Shown here: piece by piece, positions 1-6,305 of the stretch | Layout of the letters: each line of letters begins with the position of its first letter | How positions within the stretch are numbered: the stretch's first letter is position 1 | Origin: Nostoc sp. CHAB 5715 | GTDB lineage: Bacteria; Cyanobacteriota; Cyanobacteriia; Cyanobacteriales; Nostocaceae | Reading direction: 5' to 3' | Length of the DNA: 10,673 nucleotides | Assembly: GCF_020829685.1 (NCBI RefSeq) | Contig: NZ_JAIVFR010000125.1 | Coordinates: 1-10,673, forward strand | The notes under the pieces: model-generated | What the model saw: the letters and a program-made list of their open reading frames with translations, nothing else | Told to the model about the DNA's origin: nothing | The model's database searches: none | Translations under genes and position numbers: made by a program

Positions 1-444
1 TTGCAGCAAAATCTGCCATTCTGCTTTATTATAATCAGCTTCAAGGAACTTACAATCTTCAAACCACTTCGCACCCCGACTCATAGCAAGCTGCAAGAGT
101 TTTTGTTCAAAATCCGCTCGGTCGAGATGCCAACCTTGACAGTTAGTTTGGGTGATAAAAAGTTTGTCAAAAGGCTGGTTACTCCCCCAGATAAAACGGT
201 TACCATAAGCAGGAAGATGGACAGAACTAGTCATTAGCTTGTCCAAACCCATTTGGCGGAGTAACGGTGTCATGTTAGGAGAAAGAACTTCCCCAATTTT
301 AGCCTTGAGTTCCGAGGCAGATTCCACCACCAGGCAAGGGATTCCTCGAGCGGAGAGCGTCAAAGCGGTGGCAGCTCCGGCGGGACCTCCACCGATAATG
401 ATTACCTCTGTAAATTGAGGGAGTGAGTGCTTATAATTCTCCAC
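1..444 (-). CDS. LodB/GoxB-like FAD-dependent flavoprotein, partial (3' end outside window)
   Basis: This is the first 148 codons of a flavoprotein that runs off the left edge of the window. The N-terminus has the FAD-binding Rossmann signature IIIGGGPAGAA at residues 15-25, followed by LVVESA (about 38-43), whose Glu41 is the expected ribose-binding acid at the end of the second strand. Residues 104-113 read GWHLDRADFE, a motif typical of the tryptophan-halogenase/geranylgeranyl-reductase-like flavoproteins to which LodB belongs. In characterised lod and gox operons this partner is required for post-translational formation of the cysteine tryptophylquinone in LodA or GoxA. The GTG at 444 is chosen because an in-frame TAG lies a few codons upstream and no ATG lies between. 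It overlaps the end of the lodA-like gene by 14 nt, which suggests translational coupling. The partner assignment is strong; the substrate is unknown. Confidence 0.88.
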   Translation of the reverse strand, partial: MENYKHSLPQFTEVIIIGGGPAGAATALTLSARGIPCLVVESASELKAKIGEVLSPNMTPLLRQMGLDKLMTSSVHLPAYGNRFIWGSNQPFDKLFITQTNCQGWHLDRADFEQKLLQLAMSRGAKWFEDCKFLEADYNKAEWQILLQ

Positions 445-2404
445 GTCCGAAAACCGGTCTTTCTCGTCTGGGTCTTTCTTCCGAAACTAATTCTCTGTCT
501 CCTTCCTCAGCTTTCTCAGCCCGTCTCACCTGCTCGAAAGTGATATCGGAGCCAACGAACGGACTAGGATCGCTAGCTTTCTCAGCCCGTCTCACCTGCT
601 CGAAACTGGTATCGGAGCCAACGAACAGAGAGGACTCTCTTTCCACCCAGATCCGATTAGGAAAGAAGCCTTCTTGATTATTTTCAGCGCCTTTAAACTC
701 TGCTACAATGCCAAGTTCGTGCCACTCCTTTACCATTTTGTTTATCCTCTTTTTATAATCAAGATCGAAGATTCTCAACCAGTCTTTTCGGTAGTCAAAA
801 TGTTTAAGTCGTTGGGCGATATTCAATTGGGAATCCTGCAAGCGAGCATAACTATTTTCAGTTAACACCTGATTGGGAACGCGGACTGCCCAAAAAGAAG
901 GCAGTGGTAGATAAGTAGAGAGGTCATATCCCGAAAGGCAACTTGCCTCATCAGTTTGCCAGGGAACTCCCAGCCAGCGCGTCAATGTTCCCGGACCGCT
1001 AGCCTCCAAGGGTCCGCCAGAACCAAAGGCAATTTTGGGTGCTAAATACGAACCAAAATCATCTTTAGGTTTTTTCCATTCTGGTAAGATGTTTAAGCGG
1101 AAAGGCTTTTGCCACATTGAAGCAACTCGCATCGTCCAAGTGAGTTCGATACCAGGATGAAACGGACCTCCCAAACATTCTTCCAAAGCTGCTTTGTTAA
1201 GAGCTTCGGTTTGCAACTTTGGGGGCATCTCTTCCAGAGATTGATAAGTAGCAGGTTGTTCGGTACTAAAGTTACCTTCCTTCCACTGTTTTAACCAATA
1301 GTATTGAGTGGAAGTAACGGCGAGGTCTACTTTGGAATCGCTTTTGAAATCGTTTTTGGAATCGTTTAGGTACTCGTCGAAAGCATCCCCATAAAACGGG
1401 GGGATTTTTACAGGTTGGTGAGTGTCGAGATTGGGGTTGCGAAACCACTCAAATAAATACTGGCGATCCGGTTTAGAAGCTTCGGAAGGATCGGCAAGTT
1501 TGTCGCGCAGTTCTGAATTCGTGAAATCGCTAGGAGAATTATGACCAAAAAGGAAGAAAAACCCTTCGTTTACCCACTGAATCTGGGTCAGGCGCTCAAA
1601 AATTGGGTAGATATGTTCCCAAAAATTAGGCTGAGTGGGCTTCTCCAACCACTGCTGTCTGTAAAATAAATCTACGACCACATCGTACAGAGTCACTACG
1701 CTATACAAACCCTGCCCGTAGTTCGGCGGAGCGACTACAACCATTGCTGGTTCAGCCTCCATTGTTAAATCGTTCAACGTAACAGTAGCTCTCACCGAAC
1801 CGTCAGATGTATCGTCGTGCCAGCCATCATTATTGGCAAAAGTAGTAGCAGGTGTTTCATCCTTAGAAGCCGAATCTCCCTTACCGCCGAAAAACAACAG
1901 TCGTCCTTTTTCGTCAGTGCGGATTTCTCCTAAAGGCACTTCCTTATCGAAAAACTTTCCTCCTGTCAAGTGATACTCTTGACCTTGGCTATTTTGACCG
2001 GAAATGCTGCGAGAACCGGGATCGATAATCAGTTTTTTCCGCTCTTCGTGTTTGATGGCTTTATTTCTAAGTTGCGGTGGAATCGCTAAACCTTCTAAGT
2101 CTAGGGCATTTATAAACTCGTACCAAGCCGCTTTGCGGTTGGCTACGTGGACGCGCCATTCAATTTTGGCTTCCTCAGCAGTAATTTCCTTAACAATTTC
2201 TCCATTCTCTGTTAGCCCATAAATGCGGAAACGAGCGACTTGCTTTTTGACTCTTCCTTCGTTGTCTTTATAACCATTTTCGACTTCTGTGGGCTTACCC
2301 GGAATTTCAGGAGCCAAATAGAAGTCATCCGGCGCATTTCCAACTCGCGCAATTCCGATAGCTGGGTAAATGGCACACTTAGAGATTGTTGGGTCTTGAG
2401 ACAT
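431..2404 (-). CDS. LodA/GoxA-like quinoprotein amino-acid oxidase (CTQ family)
   Basis: 657 residues. The N-terminus (ISKCAIYPAIGIARVGNAP) and the later blocks GGPFHPGIELTW, RWLGVPWQTDEASC and FWAVRVPN are hallmarks of the LodA family, which includes L-lysine 6-oxidase and glycine oxidase GoxA. These enzymes oxidise amino acids to release ammonia and hydrogen peroxide, using a Cys-Trp crosslinked quinone. The likely crosslink residues are Cys410 (just before GGPF) and Trp477 or Trp482; their spacing (67 or 72) is close to that of Cys516/Trp581 in LodA, but this is my by-eye alignment. Substrate cannot be predicted. There is no signal peptide. The ATG at 2404 lacks a Shine-Dalgarno sequence and sits just after a C8 tract. 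Two oddities are a threefold NDSK-like tetrapeptide repeat (347-358) and a C-terminal extension (about 590-657) with two 22-residue repeats. The lodB-like partner follows and overlaps. Confidence 0.9.
   Translation of the reverse strand: MSQDPTISKCAIYPAIGIARVGNAPDDFYLAPEIPGKPTEVENGYKDNEGRVKKQVARFRIYGLTENGEIVKEITAEEAKIEWRVHVANRKAAWYEFINALDLEGLAIPPQLRNKAIKHEERKKLIIDPGSRSISGQNSQGQEYHLTGGKFFDKEVPLGEIRTDEKGRLLFFGGKGDSASKDETPATTFANNDGWHDDTSDGSVRATVTLNDLTMEAEPAMVVVAPPNYGQGLYSVVTLYDVVVDLFYRQQWLEKPTQPNFWEHIYPIFERLTQIQWVNEGFFFLFGHNSPSDFTNSELRDKLADPSEASKPDRQYLFEWFRNPNLDTHQPVKIPPFYGDAFDEYLNDSKNDFKSDSKVDLAVTSTQYYWLKQWKEGNFSTEQPATYQSLEEMPPKLQTEALNKAALEECLGGPFHPGIELTWTMRVASMWQKPFRLNILPEWKKPKDDFGSYLAPKIAFGSGGPLEASGPGTLTRWLGVPWQTDEASCLSGYDLSTYLPLPSFWAVRVPNQVLTENSYARLQDSQLNIAQRLKHFDYRKDWLRIFDLDYKKRINKMVKEWHELGIVAEFKGAENNQEGFFPNRIWVERESSLFVGSDTSFEQVRRAEKASDPSPFVGSDITFEQVRRAEKAEEGDRELVSEERPRRERPVFGRGEL
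509..640 (-). repeat. Tandem 66-nt coding repeat (two units) in the lodA-like 3' end
   Basis: Units lie at 509-574 and 575-640. The first 52 nt of each unit match at 50 positions (first 31 nt identical), while the last 14 nt diverge. On the minus strand they encode two 22-residue units at residues 594-615 and 616-637, each containing FVGSD followed by FEQVRRAEKA. The repeat lies beyond the conserved LodA core. Near identity at DNA level suggests a recent in-frame duplication. Confidence 0.9.
1331..1366 (-). repeat. Three tandem 12-nt units inside the lodA-like gene
   Basis: Units are TTTGGAATCGCT, TTTGAAATCGTT and TTTGGAATCGTT at 1331, 1343 and 1355. On the minus strand they encode NDSK-NDFK-SDSK (residues 347-358), probably a hydrophilic surface loop. 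Each unit is in frame, so gain or loss of a unit keeps the reading frame. Confidence 0.85.
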
Positions 2405-2650
2405 AATGGGGGGGGCTTAAGATTTTTTAAAGAAACTAATTAATGATGACCGAAGGGCGATCGCTAGAGTTCAATTAACTTAATCATACGTCAAAGGGAT
2501 AATCTGATTAAAAGTGCCTGCATCCATGTACAGAGGATGTAAAAAGCGCTAAACACCTATTTTATCGTAGAGTAAGATAGCGATCGCCTATTCAATCTGA
2601 ATTGCTCAAATTCATTCACAGTAAGCATTTACGTTTTGCGGATAAGTCTA
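2405..2650. other. Intergenic region upstream of the lodA-like gene and the IS5-like fragment
   Basis: No gene is visible in these 246 nt. It must contain the promoter of the minus-strand lodA-lodB pair, but no convincing -35/-10 pair was found. A run of eight G (2408-2415, C8 on the coding strand) lies 3 nt upstream of the lodA ATG where a ribosome binding site would be expected. Two HIP1 octamers are present (2457-2464 and 2580-2587). The left terminal repeat of the IS5-like element was not identified. Confidence 0.5.
2457..2464. repeat. HIP1 octamer GCGATCGC (first of five)
   Basis: The palindrome GCGATCGC is the highly iterated palindrome of many cyanobacterial chromosomes. Copies in this window are at 2457-2464, 2580-2587, 2816-2823, 3864-3871 and 4362-4369. 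I found none in the other roughly 8.7 kb. Confidence 0.9.
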
Positions 2651-3040
2651 ATGAAGACGAAAGCCCAGTACAAAGTTCAGAATTGGAGCGCTTATGATGC
2701 TTCCCTAAAGCAACGAGGCAGTATAACGTTTTGGGTGAACGAAGAGATCATCGAGCAGTGGCGGAACCAACAGAAGACAGGAAAAAAGGGAGCATCGAAT
2801 TATTACTCTGATGTGGCGATCGCTACTATGGGGACGGTTCAGTCGGTGTTTAATCTAGCAGGGCGGCAAGCAGAGGGTTTTTTGGAGTCGTTGTTCATGC
2901 TCATGGGGATTGAGCTAGCAGTGCCGGATCACTCTACCCTATGCTGTCGTCTGAGCAAGTTGTCAGTGACACTGCCTGTAATTCCAAAGAACGACGCTAT
3001 CCATGTTGTAGTGGATTCAACTGGGGTTTCCTACTGTTAA
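2651..3040 (+). pseudogene. IS5-family transposase, N-terminal fragment
   Basis: The reading frame starts at ATG 2651 (an in-frame TTG lies at 2636) and has the layout of the small IS5-type DDE transposases: YKVQNWSAYDASLKQRGSIT at the N-terminus, YSDVAIATMGTV, EGFLESLFMLMG, PDHSTLCCR, and then VVVDSTG, which holds the first catalytic Asp. Homology stops right after DSTG near 3023-3029; the expected VYGEGEWK continuation and the other two catalytic acids are absent. The sequence runs directly into an IS110-type fragment, and the frame ends at TAA 3038-3040. The full family length is about 300 residues, so more than half is lost and the product should be inactive. It carries an internal HIP1 octamer (2816). 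Confidence 0.85.
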
Positions 3041-3301
3041 GCACTTTACCTCTTGGTTAGGTCTTTGTCCTGGTAGTTGTGTTACTGGCGGTAAAGTTAA
3101 AAGTTCCAAAACTCGCCCTATTGCCAGTCGTGCTGCGACTGCTTTTCGCATGGCGGCACAAACTCTATGTCGCAGTCATTCTGCTTTGGGTGCATATTAC
3201 CGTCGTATGCAATCACGGATGGGCGCTCCCAAGGCGATTACTGCTACCGCTCATCAACTGGCACGTATTTTTTATCGCCTTTGGACATCTGGCGAACACT
3301 A

Positions 3302-3310
3302 TACTGACCC
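3302..3310 (+). repeat. 9-bp target-site duplication, left copy
   Basis: TACTGACCC immediately precedes the left inverted repeat of the MITE and is identical to 3583-3591. Both copies lie in the same IS110 codons (Tyr-Thr-Asp-Pro). Confidence 0.9.
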
Positions 3311-3582
3311 CATCGGTGAGAGGTTAAGATAATCGAACTAATGTCAATTAGAAATTATGCTGAAATTTTGTCACAAGCAGAGGTATGAAGTTAACTCTTG
3401 TACTGAACCAATTGAGTAACAATAAAAGATGGGTATCAAAATTATGCGTAGGCGTAGCCCGCCGTAGGCATCGCCTGCTCAAAAATCGTGTTTTCAACCC
3501 CAATTTTAGCCCGATTCTAGCGATATTTTAAGTAAAGAGTGCTTATTGACAAAAAGTACCTGACCTTAACCTCTCACGAATG
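3311..3582. mobile_element. 272-bp MITE inserted in the IS110 remnant
   Basis: The left terminus is CATCGGTGAGAGGTTAAG (3311-3328). The right terminus (3565-3582), read inward, is CATTCGTGAGAGGTTAAG, giving 16 of 18 matches. Similarity extends loosely inward, with TGTCAAT present in both arms. It is flanked by a perfect 9-bp duplication, and removing the element restores the IS110 frame, so the boundaries are well supported. There is no coding capacity. The ends resemble the end at 4262-4292 next to the IS4-like transposase remnant, and a 9-bp duplication fits the 9-12 bp known for IS4-family members. A non-autonomous derivative of that IS is inferred. Confidence 0.9.
3446..3474. repeat. GC-rich 29-nt repeat motif inside the MITE
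   Basis: The stretch GCGTAGGCGTAGCCC followed by GCCGTAGGCATCGC contrasts sharply with its AT-rich surroundings. GTAGGC occurs twice, and a short GGCG/CGCC stem is possible. It resembles dispersed intergenic repeats I recall from filamentous cyanobacteria; this is recollection, not a search. Confidence 0.55.
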
Positions 3583-3591
3583 TACTGACCC
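3583..3591 (+). repeat. 9-bp target-site duplication, right copy
   Basis: TACTGACCC directly follows the right inverted repeat of the MITE and matches 3302-3310. Confidence 0.9.
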
Positions 3592-3800
3592 TGGTATTGA
3601 TGCTTACGAACAACAGTATCGAGACCGGATACTTAAAAACCTGAAGATAAAAGCTCAAGCTTTTGGCTTAGAACTCATCCCTATTTGTGACTCAACGCAA
3701 AGTGTTTCTTCAGAGTAATCATATTCTGGTGTGAGATTTGCTCTTACACTTGGCTGATTTATTAGCTTTACTTATGTTAGCAGAGCCACTAAGTCATTCA

Positions 3801-3828
3801 AAGTTGGTGCTTAAAATCACCAATTTTA
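3801..3828 (+). terminator. Possible intrinsic terminator after the IS110 remnant
   Basis: TTGGTG (3804-3809) pairs with CACCAA (3819-3824) across an 8-nt AT-rich loop, extended by A/T pairs, and is followed by TTTT. The stem is short and only half GC. The surrounding 3719-3853 holds no recognisable gene. Confidence 0.35.
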
Positions 3829-3853
3829 AACAAGATTCCACTTAGACAGGTAT

Positions 3854-4153
3854 TCACAAAACAGCGATCGCAAAAGTTTTCGGTCTACTGAATGTTAAAA
3901 ACCTTTGGGATATTGCTTGTTGACTCACACTCAGAGGACTACACCACAGAAATCCTCCCCTCGCCAACATCCTTGTTAGTTCTGTGACTCCCGCTACATC
4001 TCGCCATAGTAGAGTTAGCACCGCCGCTACCATCACTTGTTTAGTTGAGTATTCTGTCTCTTAATCCCAATTGCCGATAGGTTTTTCGGCTCTTGTGATG
4101 ACTGGTGTCAATAAGGCTTCTAGTTGAGCAGCAATCTCTTCATCTTCTACCAT
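3854..4153 (-). pseudogene. IS4-like transposase, frameshifted N-terminal remnant
   Basis: Read on the minus strand from ATG 4153, the translation begins MVEDEEIAAQLEALLTPVIT. After a frame change it continues YRQLGLRDRILN, and after another MVAAVLTLLWRDVAGVTEL, TRMLARGGFLWC and VSQQAISQRFLTF. These three pieces in order match the N-terminal region of a cyanobacterial IS4-type transposase family as I remember it. The catalytic DDE core is absent; similarity fades near 3890 and the frame stops at 3854. At least two frameshifts plus the 3' truncation make it non-functional. An IS-end-like sequence lies 110 nt upstream at 4262-4292, which fits this being the left part of an old IS copy. Confidence 0.75.
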
Positions 4154-4261
4154 TGGGCGATGTTGCTTATTAGCATGGTCGCGGTTGCTTCGACTCACGG
4201 CTTCATCCCTCTATAGCTTATCTGCTATGAGTTTTACACCATTCCAGTCTGACTCTTGACA

Positions 4262-4292
4262 ATTATTTAGTAACCTTAACTTGTGACCAATG
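4262..4292 (-). mobile_element. Putative end of the IS4-like element, related to the MITE ends
   Basis: Read on the minus strand from 4292, the sequence is CATTGGTCACAAGTTAAGGT followed by TACTAAATAAT. It shares CATT, GTTAAGGT and, just beyond, TTGTCAA with the MITE right end (3582 inward), in the same order and spacing. It lies upstream of the transposase remnant, where an IS terminus would be expected, and 16 nt beyond the end of the AAA-like gene. The similarity is imperfect. Confidence 0.6.
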
Positions 4293-4307
4293 GATAGCGC
4301 TGCTTTG

Positions 4308-5660
4308 TTACTCTCCCTTTTTCAGAAAATATCGTCGATACAATTCACAACAAGCGATCACGCGATCGCCTGACAGTTTAATCAGCCCCATACTGCTTAA
4401 CTTGTAAGTTAGGATCGGATCTAAGGCAACAGGTTCAGTGGCATTCAAAACGGTATCAAGAGCTTGTGCTAATTCGGGCTGTTTTTGCAAGGTTGCCCAG
4501 TGACGTTGCAAATGATGGGCATAAATTCCCGTAGCAGTGGGAGCAGTTTCTAGCAGTTGCGACAAAGTAATCTCCCTCCGACTCAGATAATAGATCGCTA
4601 AGTGTACCAGTGCCGGATGTCCCCCAACCATTGCCATTAATTTTTTGTCTTCTTCCCCATCTACCCAACCGAGTCCGTAGCGTTTAGCCAATTGCTGCAC
4701 CTCTTCCTGACTGAAGCTGTCTAACTGAATCGGGAACCCTACATTGAAAGGAGACTGGTTAAGCTCGAGAGGAACGTAAATTTCCGTCGAGTGAACTACG
4801 AGCAGGCGAAGCTTTTGCCAGATGGGCAGTCTTTTCGCTTCTTCATACCAAGAACGCAACAGAGGTAAAAAATCCTTCGCGACTTGGAGATGCTCGAAAA
4901 TCTGATTCACCTCATCCAATGCCAAGATTAGGGGAGTATTAATTGACTCGAGTAAATAGTCTTGGAAGTAGAGGGTGCAGCTAATTTTACTTCCCAAATC
5001 TTCATCCCAATACTCATCTAGCATTGGTTTACACTGAAGCTGGTGAGCAATGTTGGTACACAGCCAGCGCAAAAATTGATTCAAGTCGCTCAGAATTGTC
5101 TGCTCAACTTGTTCTAGATTCAAGCTGATAGTGCAGTAACCCTGGTGCTTCGCATAGTCAAGAATCCTCAGCAGCAGTGAAGTTTTGCCCATTTCTCTAG
5201 GAGCTTTAATTCTGATTAGCGCCCCTGGTTTCTCGATTTCTTGATAAACTTGCTCTTCAAGGAAAGAACGTTCAAGGTAAAAGGGAGAGTCGAGAGGAAC
5301 TGAGCCACTGGGGTAGCTTGGTGACGTATCCTGGTTAACTGTGGAGAAAAATCGCGTCGGATCTTGTCTTTTTGGTTTTGTCTTTGGGGCTGCTTTGGTG
5401 ATGGCATAAGACTCCAGCAGTACCCGACAGTTTTTCTTGGTCACGCGTTGACCAATGATCTCAGAGAGTCGCCCAAACAACTCTGGGGCAACGACATTGG
5501 TAAAGTAGCCGGGACTATAACCTGCCTCTATCGCCATTTGGTTATAAGTTCTATACTGCCAAATGCCACGCAGAATCAGGTTTTCTGCGGAGTTAAGAGG
5601 ACGATTGTGGCTCTCAATTAGCAGACGATCAACAATCTCAAACAGATAATCAAGGTTCAT
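4308..5660 (-). CDS. vMAP-type HTH and AAA-like (AAA_35) ATPase
   Basis: 450 residues from ATG 5660; an in-frame TTG at 5675 is the only longer alternative, and neither has a clear Shine-Dalgarno. Residues 1 to about 85 form a helix-turn-helix domain like that of vWA-MoxR-associated (vMAP) proteins (SAENLILRGIWQYRTYNQMA). A disordered basic linker (about 90-120) follows, then an AAA-like NTPase: Walker A APREMGKTS (153-161, Ala instead of the first Gly, usual for this family), Walker B LILALDEV (244-251), and the sensor-like VVHSTEIY followed by LNQSPFNVG. The C-terminal 50 residues look like a winged helix. The family is abundant in cyanobacteria, is often attached to WD40 or other effectors, and is proposed to take part in signalling or conflict systems. 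This copy has no effector domain and no partner nearby. The order and length look complete. Confidence 0.85.
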   Translation of the reverse strand: MNLDYLFEIVDRLLIESHNRPLNSAENLILRGIWQYRTYNQMAIEAGYSPGYFTNVVAPELFGRLSEIIGQRVTKKNCRVLLESYAITKAAPKTKPKRQDPTRFFSTVNQDTSPSYPSGSVPLDSPFYLERSFLEEQVYQEIEKPGALIRIKAPREMGKTSLLLRILDYAKHQGYCTISLNLEQVEQTILSDLNQFLRWLCTNIAHQLQCKPMLDEYWDEDLGSKISCTLYFQDYLLESINTPLILALDEVNQIFEHLQVAKDFLPLLRSWYEEAKRLPIWQKLRLLVVHSTEIYVPLELNQSPFNVGFPIQLDSFSQEEVQQLAKRYGLGWVDGEEDKKLMAMVGGHPALVHLAIYYLSRREITLSQLLETAPTATGIYAHHLQRHWATLQKQPELAQALDTVLNATEPVALDPILTYKLSSMGLIKLSGDRVIACCELYRRYFLKKGE

Positions 5661-5878
5661 AGAGATTACAGGCAAATGTCGCTAAGATAAGACAGAATGC
5701 AGACGGCTGTAAGACTTACGCATTGACAAAATTTTGATTGTGTGAGTTACGATAGTAGACATAAATCACCTCAATAAAGTCGGGGTTATTACCTTGTGAG
5801 GATATAAGCCCTCCTTCTACTTCTTATATAGGTTTAAGTGAAATTAACTTATGCACTGGTGGAAGATGGAACGTGGAT

Positions 5879-5955
5879 CACCTGTGAGAGGTTAAGGTTA
5901 CATACTATTTGTCAATAAGCAATAGTACTTAAAACTTGGCGAAAATCGGGGATTG
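5879..5955 (+). mobile_element. Diverged solo end of the MITE/IS family
   Basis: CACCTGTGAGAGGTTAAGGT at 5879-5898, then TACTATTTGTCAATAAGCA and TACTTAAAAC, run parallel to the MITE right end read inward from 3582 over about 75 nt. GTGAGAGGTTAAGG and TTGTCAATAAGCA are identical. No clean second terminus is present; a weak candidate is CCACTCAC at 6166-6173, which would give an element of about 295 bp. No target duplication was found. Confidence 0.7.
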
Positions 5956-6205
5956 CTGCCGCAACTTGATGTTTCATTTGACGCTGCACAATCGCGAGAC
6001 TGACGTAAACTTGACTCTAGAACAGCATTTTAGCCTGATTCTGCACTACTTTTTTACAAAGTCTTAATAAAAATCAATGCAACCTAAACCCCAATTCAAT
6101 CCTTGTTAACGCAATGTGCGACTTATTGTTTCGTTACACTGGGGTTGAAACTTAACTAGCGTAAGCCACTCACTTTAACAAAGTGACCGTGACATGAGCG
6201 CACTG

Positions 6206-6305
6206 GCGGTTTGCAATTCAATGAGGTACATTCGGGCGGGCGAGGACGCCCACCCCACAAGATATCATATCTTCTAATTTTGTACCTCACCCAATTGAAA
6301 TCCGC
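6206..6305. repeat. 100-bp inverted repeat with nested hairpins
   Basis: Arms 6206-6230 and 6281-6305 match at 20 of 25 positions as an inverted repeat (GAGGTACA / TGTACCTC inner ends, GCGG / CCGC outer ends). The 50-nt interior carries a GGGC-GAGGAC-GCCC hairpin (6238-6251) and a near-perfect palindrome AAGATATCATATCTT (6259-6273). It starts 37 nt downstream of the nucleotide-sugar dehydrogenase stop, so it could also fold in that transcript and act as a 3' end structure. It looks like a small MITE or REP-type element. Confidence 0.8.

Larger units (their letters stand above)
3027..3718 (+). pseudogene. IS110-family transposase, C-terminal fragment split by a MITE
   Basis: In the frame beginning at 3027 the translation reads FPTVKHFTSWLGLCPG, then TGGK, AATAFRMAAQTL, LGAYYRRM and GAPKAITATAHQLARIFYRL. 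This is the C-terminal transposase domain of IS110/IS116/IS902 elements. The frame is interrupted at HYTDP by a 272-bp insertion. If 3302-3582 (the element plus one target duplication) is removed, the frame is restored exactly and continues DPGIDAYEQQYRDR to a TAA at 3716-3718. The N-terminal DEDD domain is missing because the fragment is joined at its 5' side to the IS5-like fragment. The element is therefore dead twice over: truncated first or second, and also disrupted. Confidence 0.87.

Noticed and set aside
1..237. Plus-strand 78-codon frame
   Set aside because: Antisense to the lodB-like gene, whose minus-strand FAD and GWHLD motifs are clear.
509..640. Repeat pair as a CRISPR array
   Set aside because: Only two 66-nt units, adjacent without spacers and in frame inside a protein.
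423..677. Plus-strand 84-codon frame with internal repeats
   Set aside because: It is the antisense image of the duplicated lodA-like 3' end; no family resemblance and no ribosome binding site.
3079..3327. Plus-strand 82-codon frame with hydrophobic runs, a possible membrane peptide
   Set aside because: It overlaps the IS110 fragment in another frame; the IS110 frame is the homologous one.
5709..5719. GTAAGACTTAC palindrome as an operator of the AAA-like gene
   Set aside because: It also resembles dispersed cyanobacterial repeat sequence and no promoter could be placed around it.
5723..5801. Promoter-like TTGACA with a downstream TACGAT, and a CCTCA/TGAGG hairpin on the plus strand
   Set aside because: Spacing is 19 nt, no plus-strand gene follows, and the hairpin needs a large bulge; the area looks like decayed repeat DNA.
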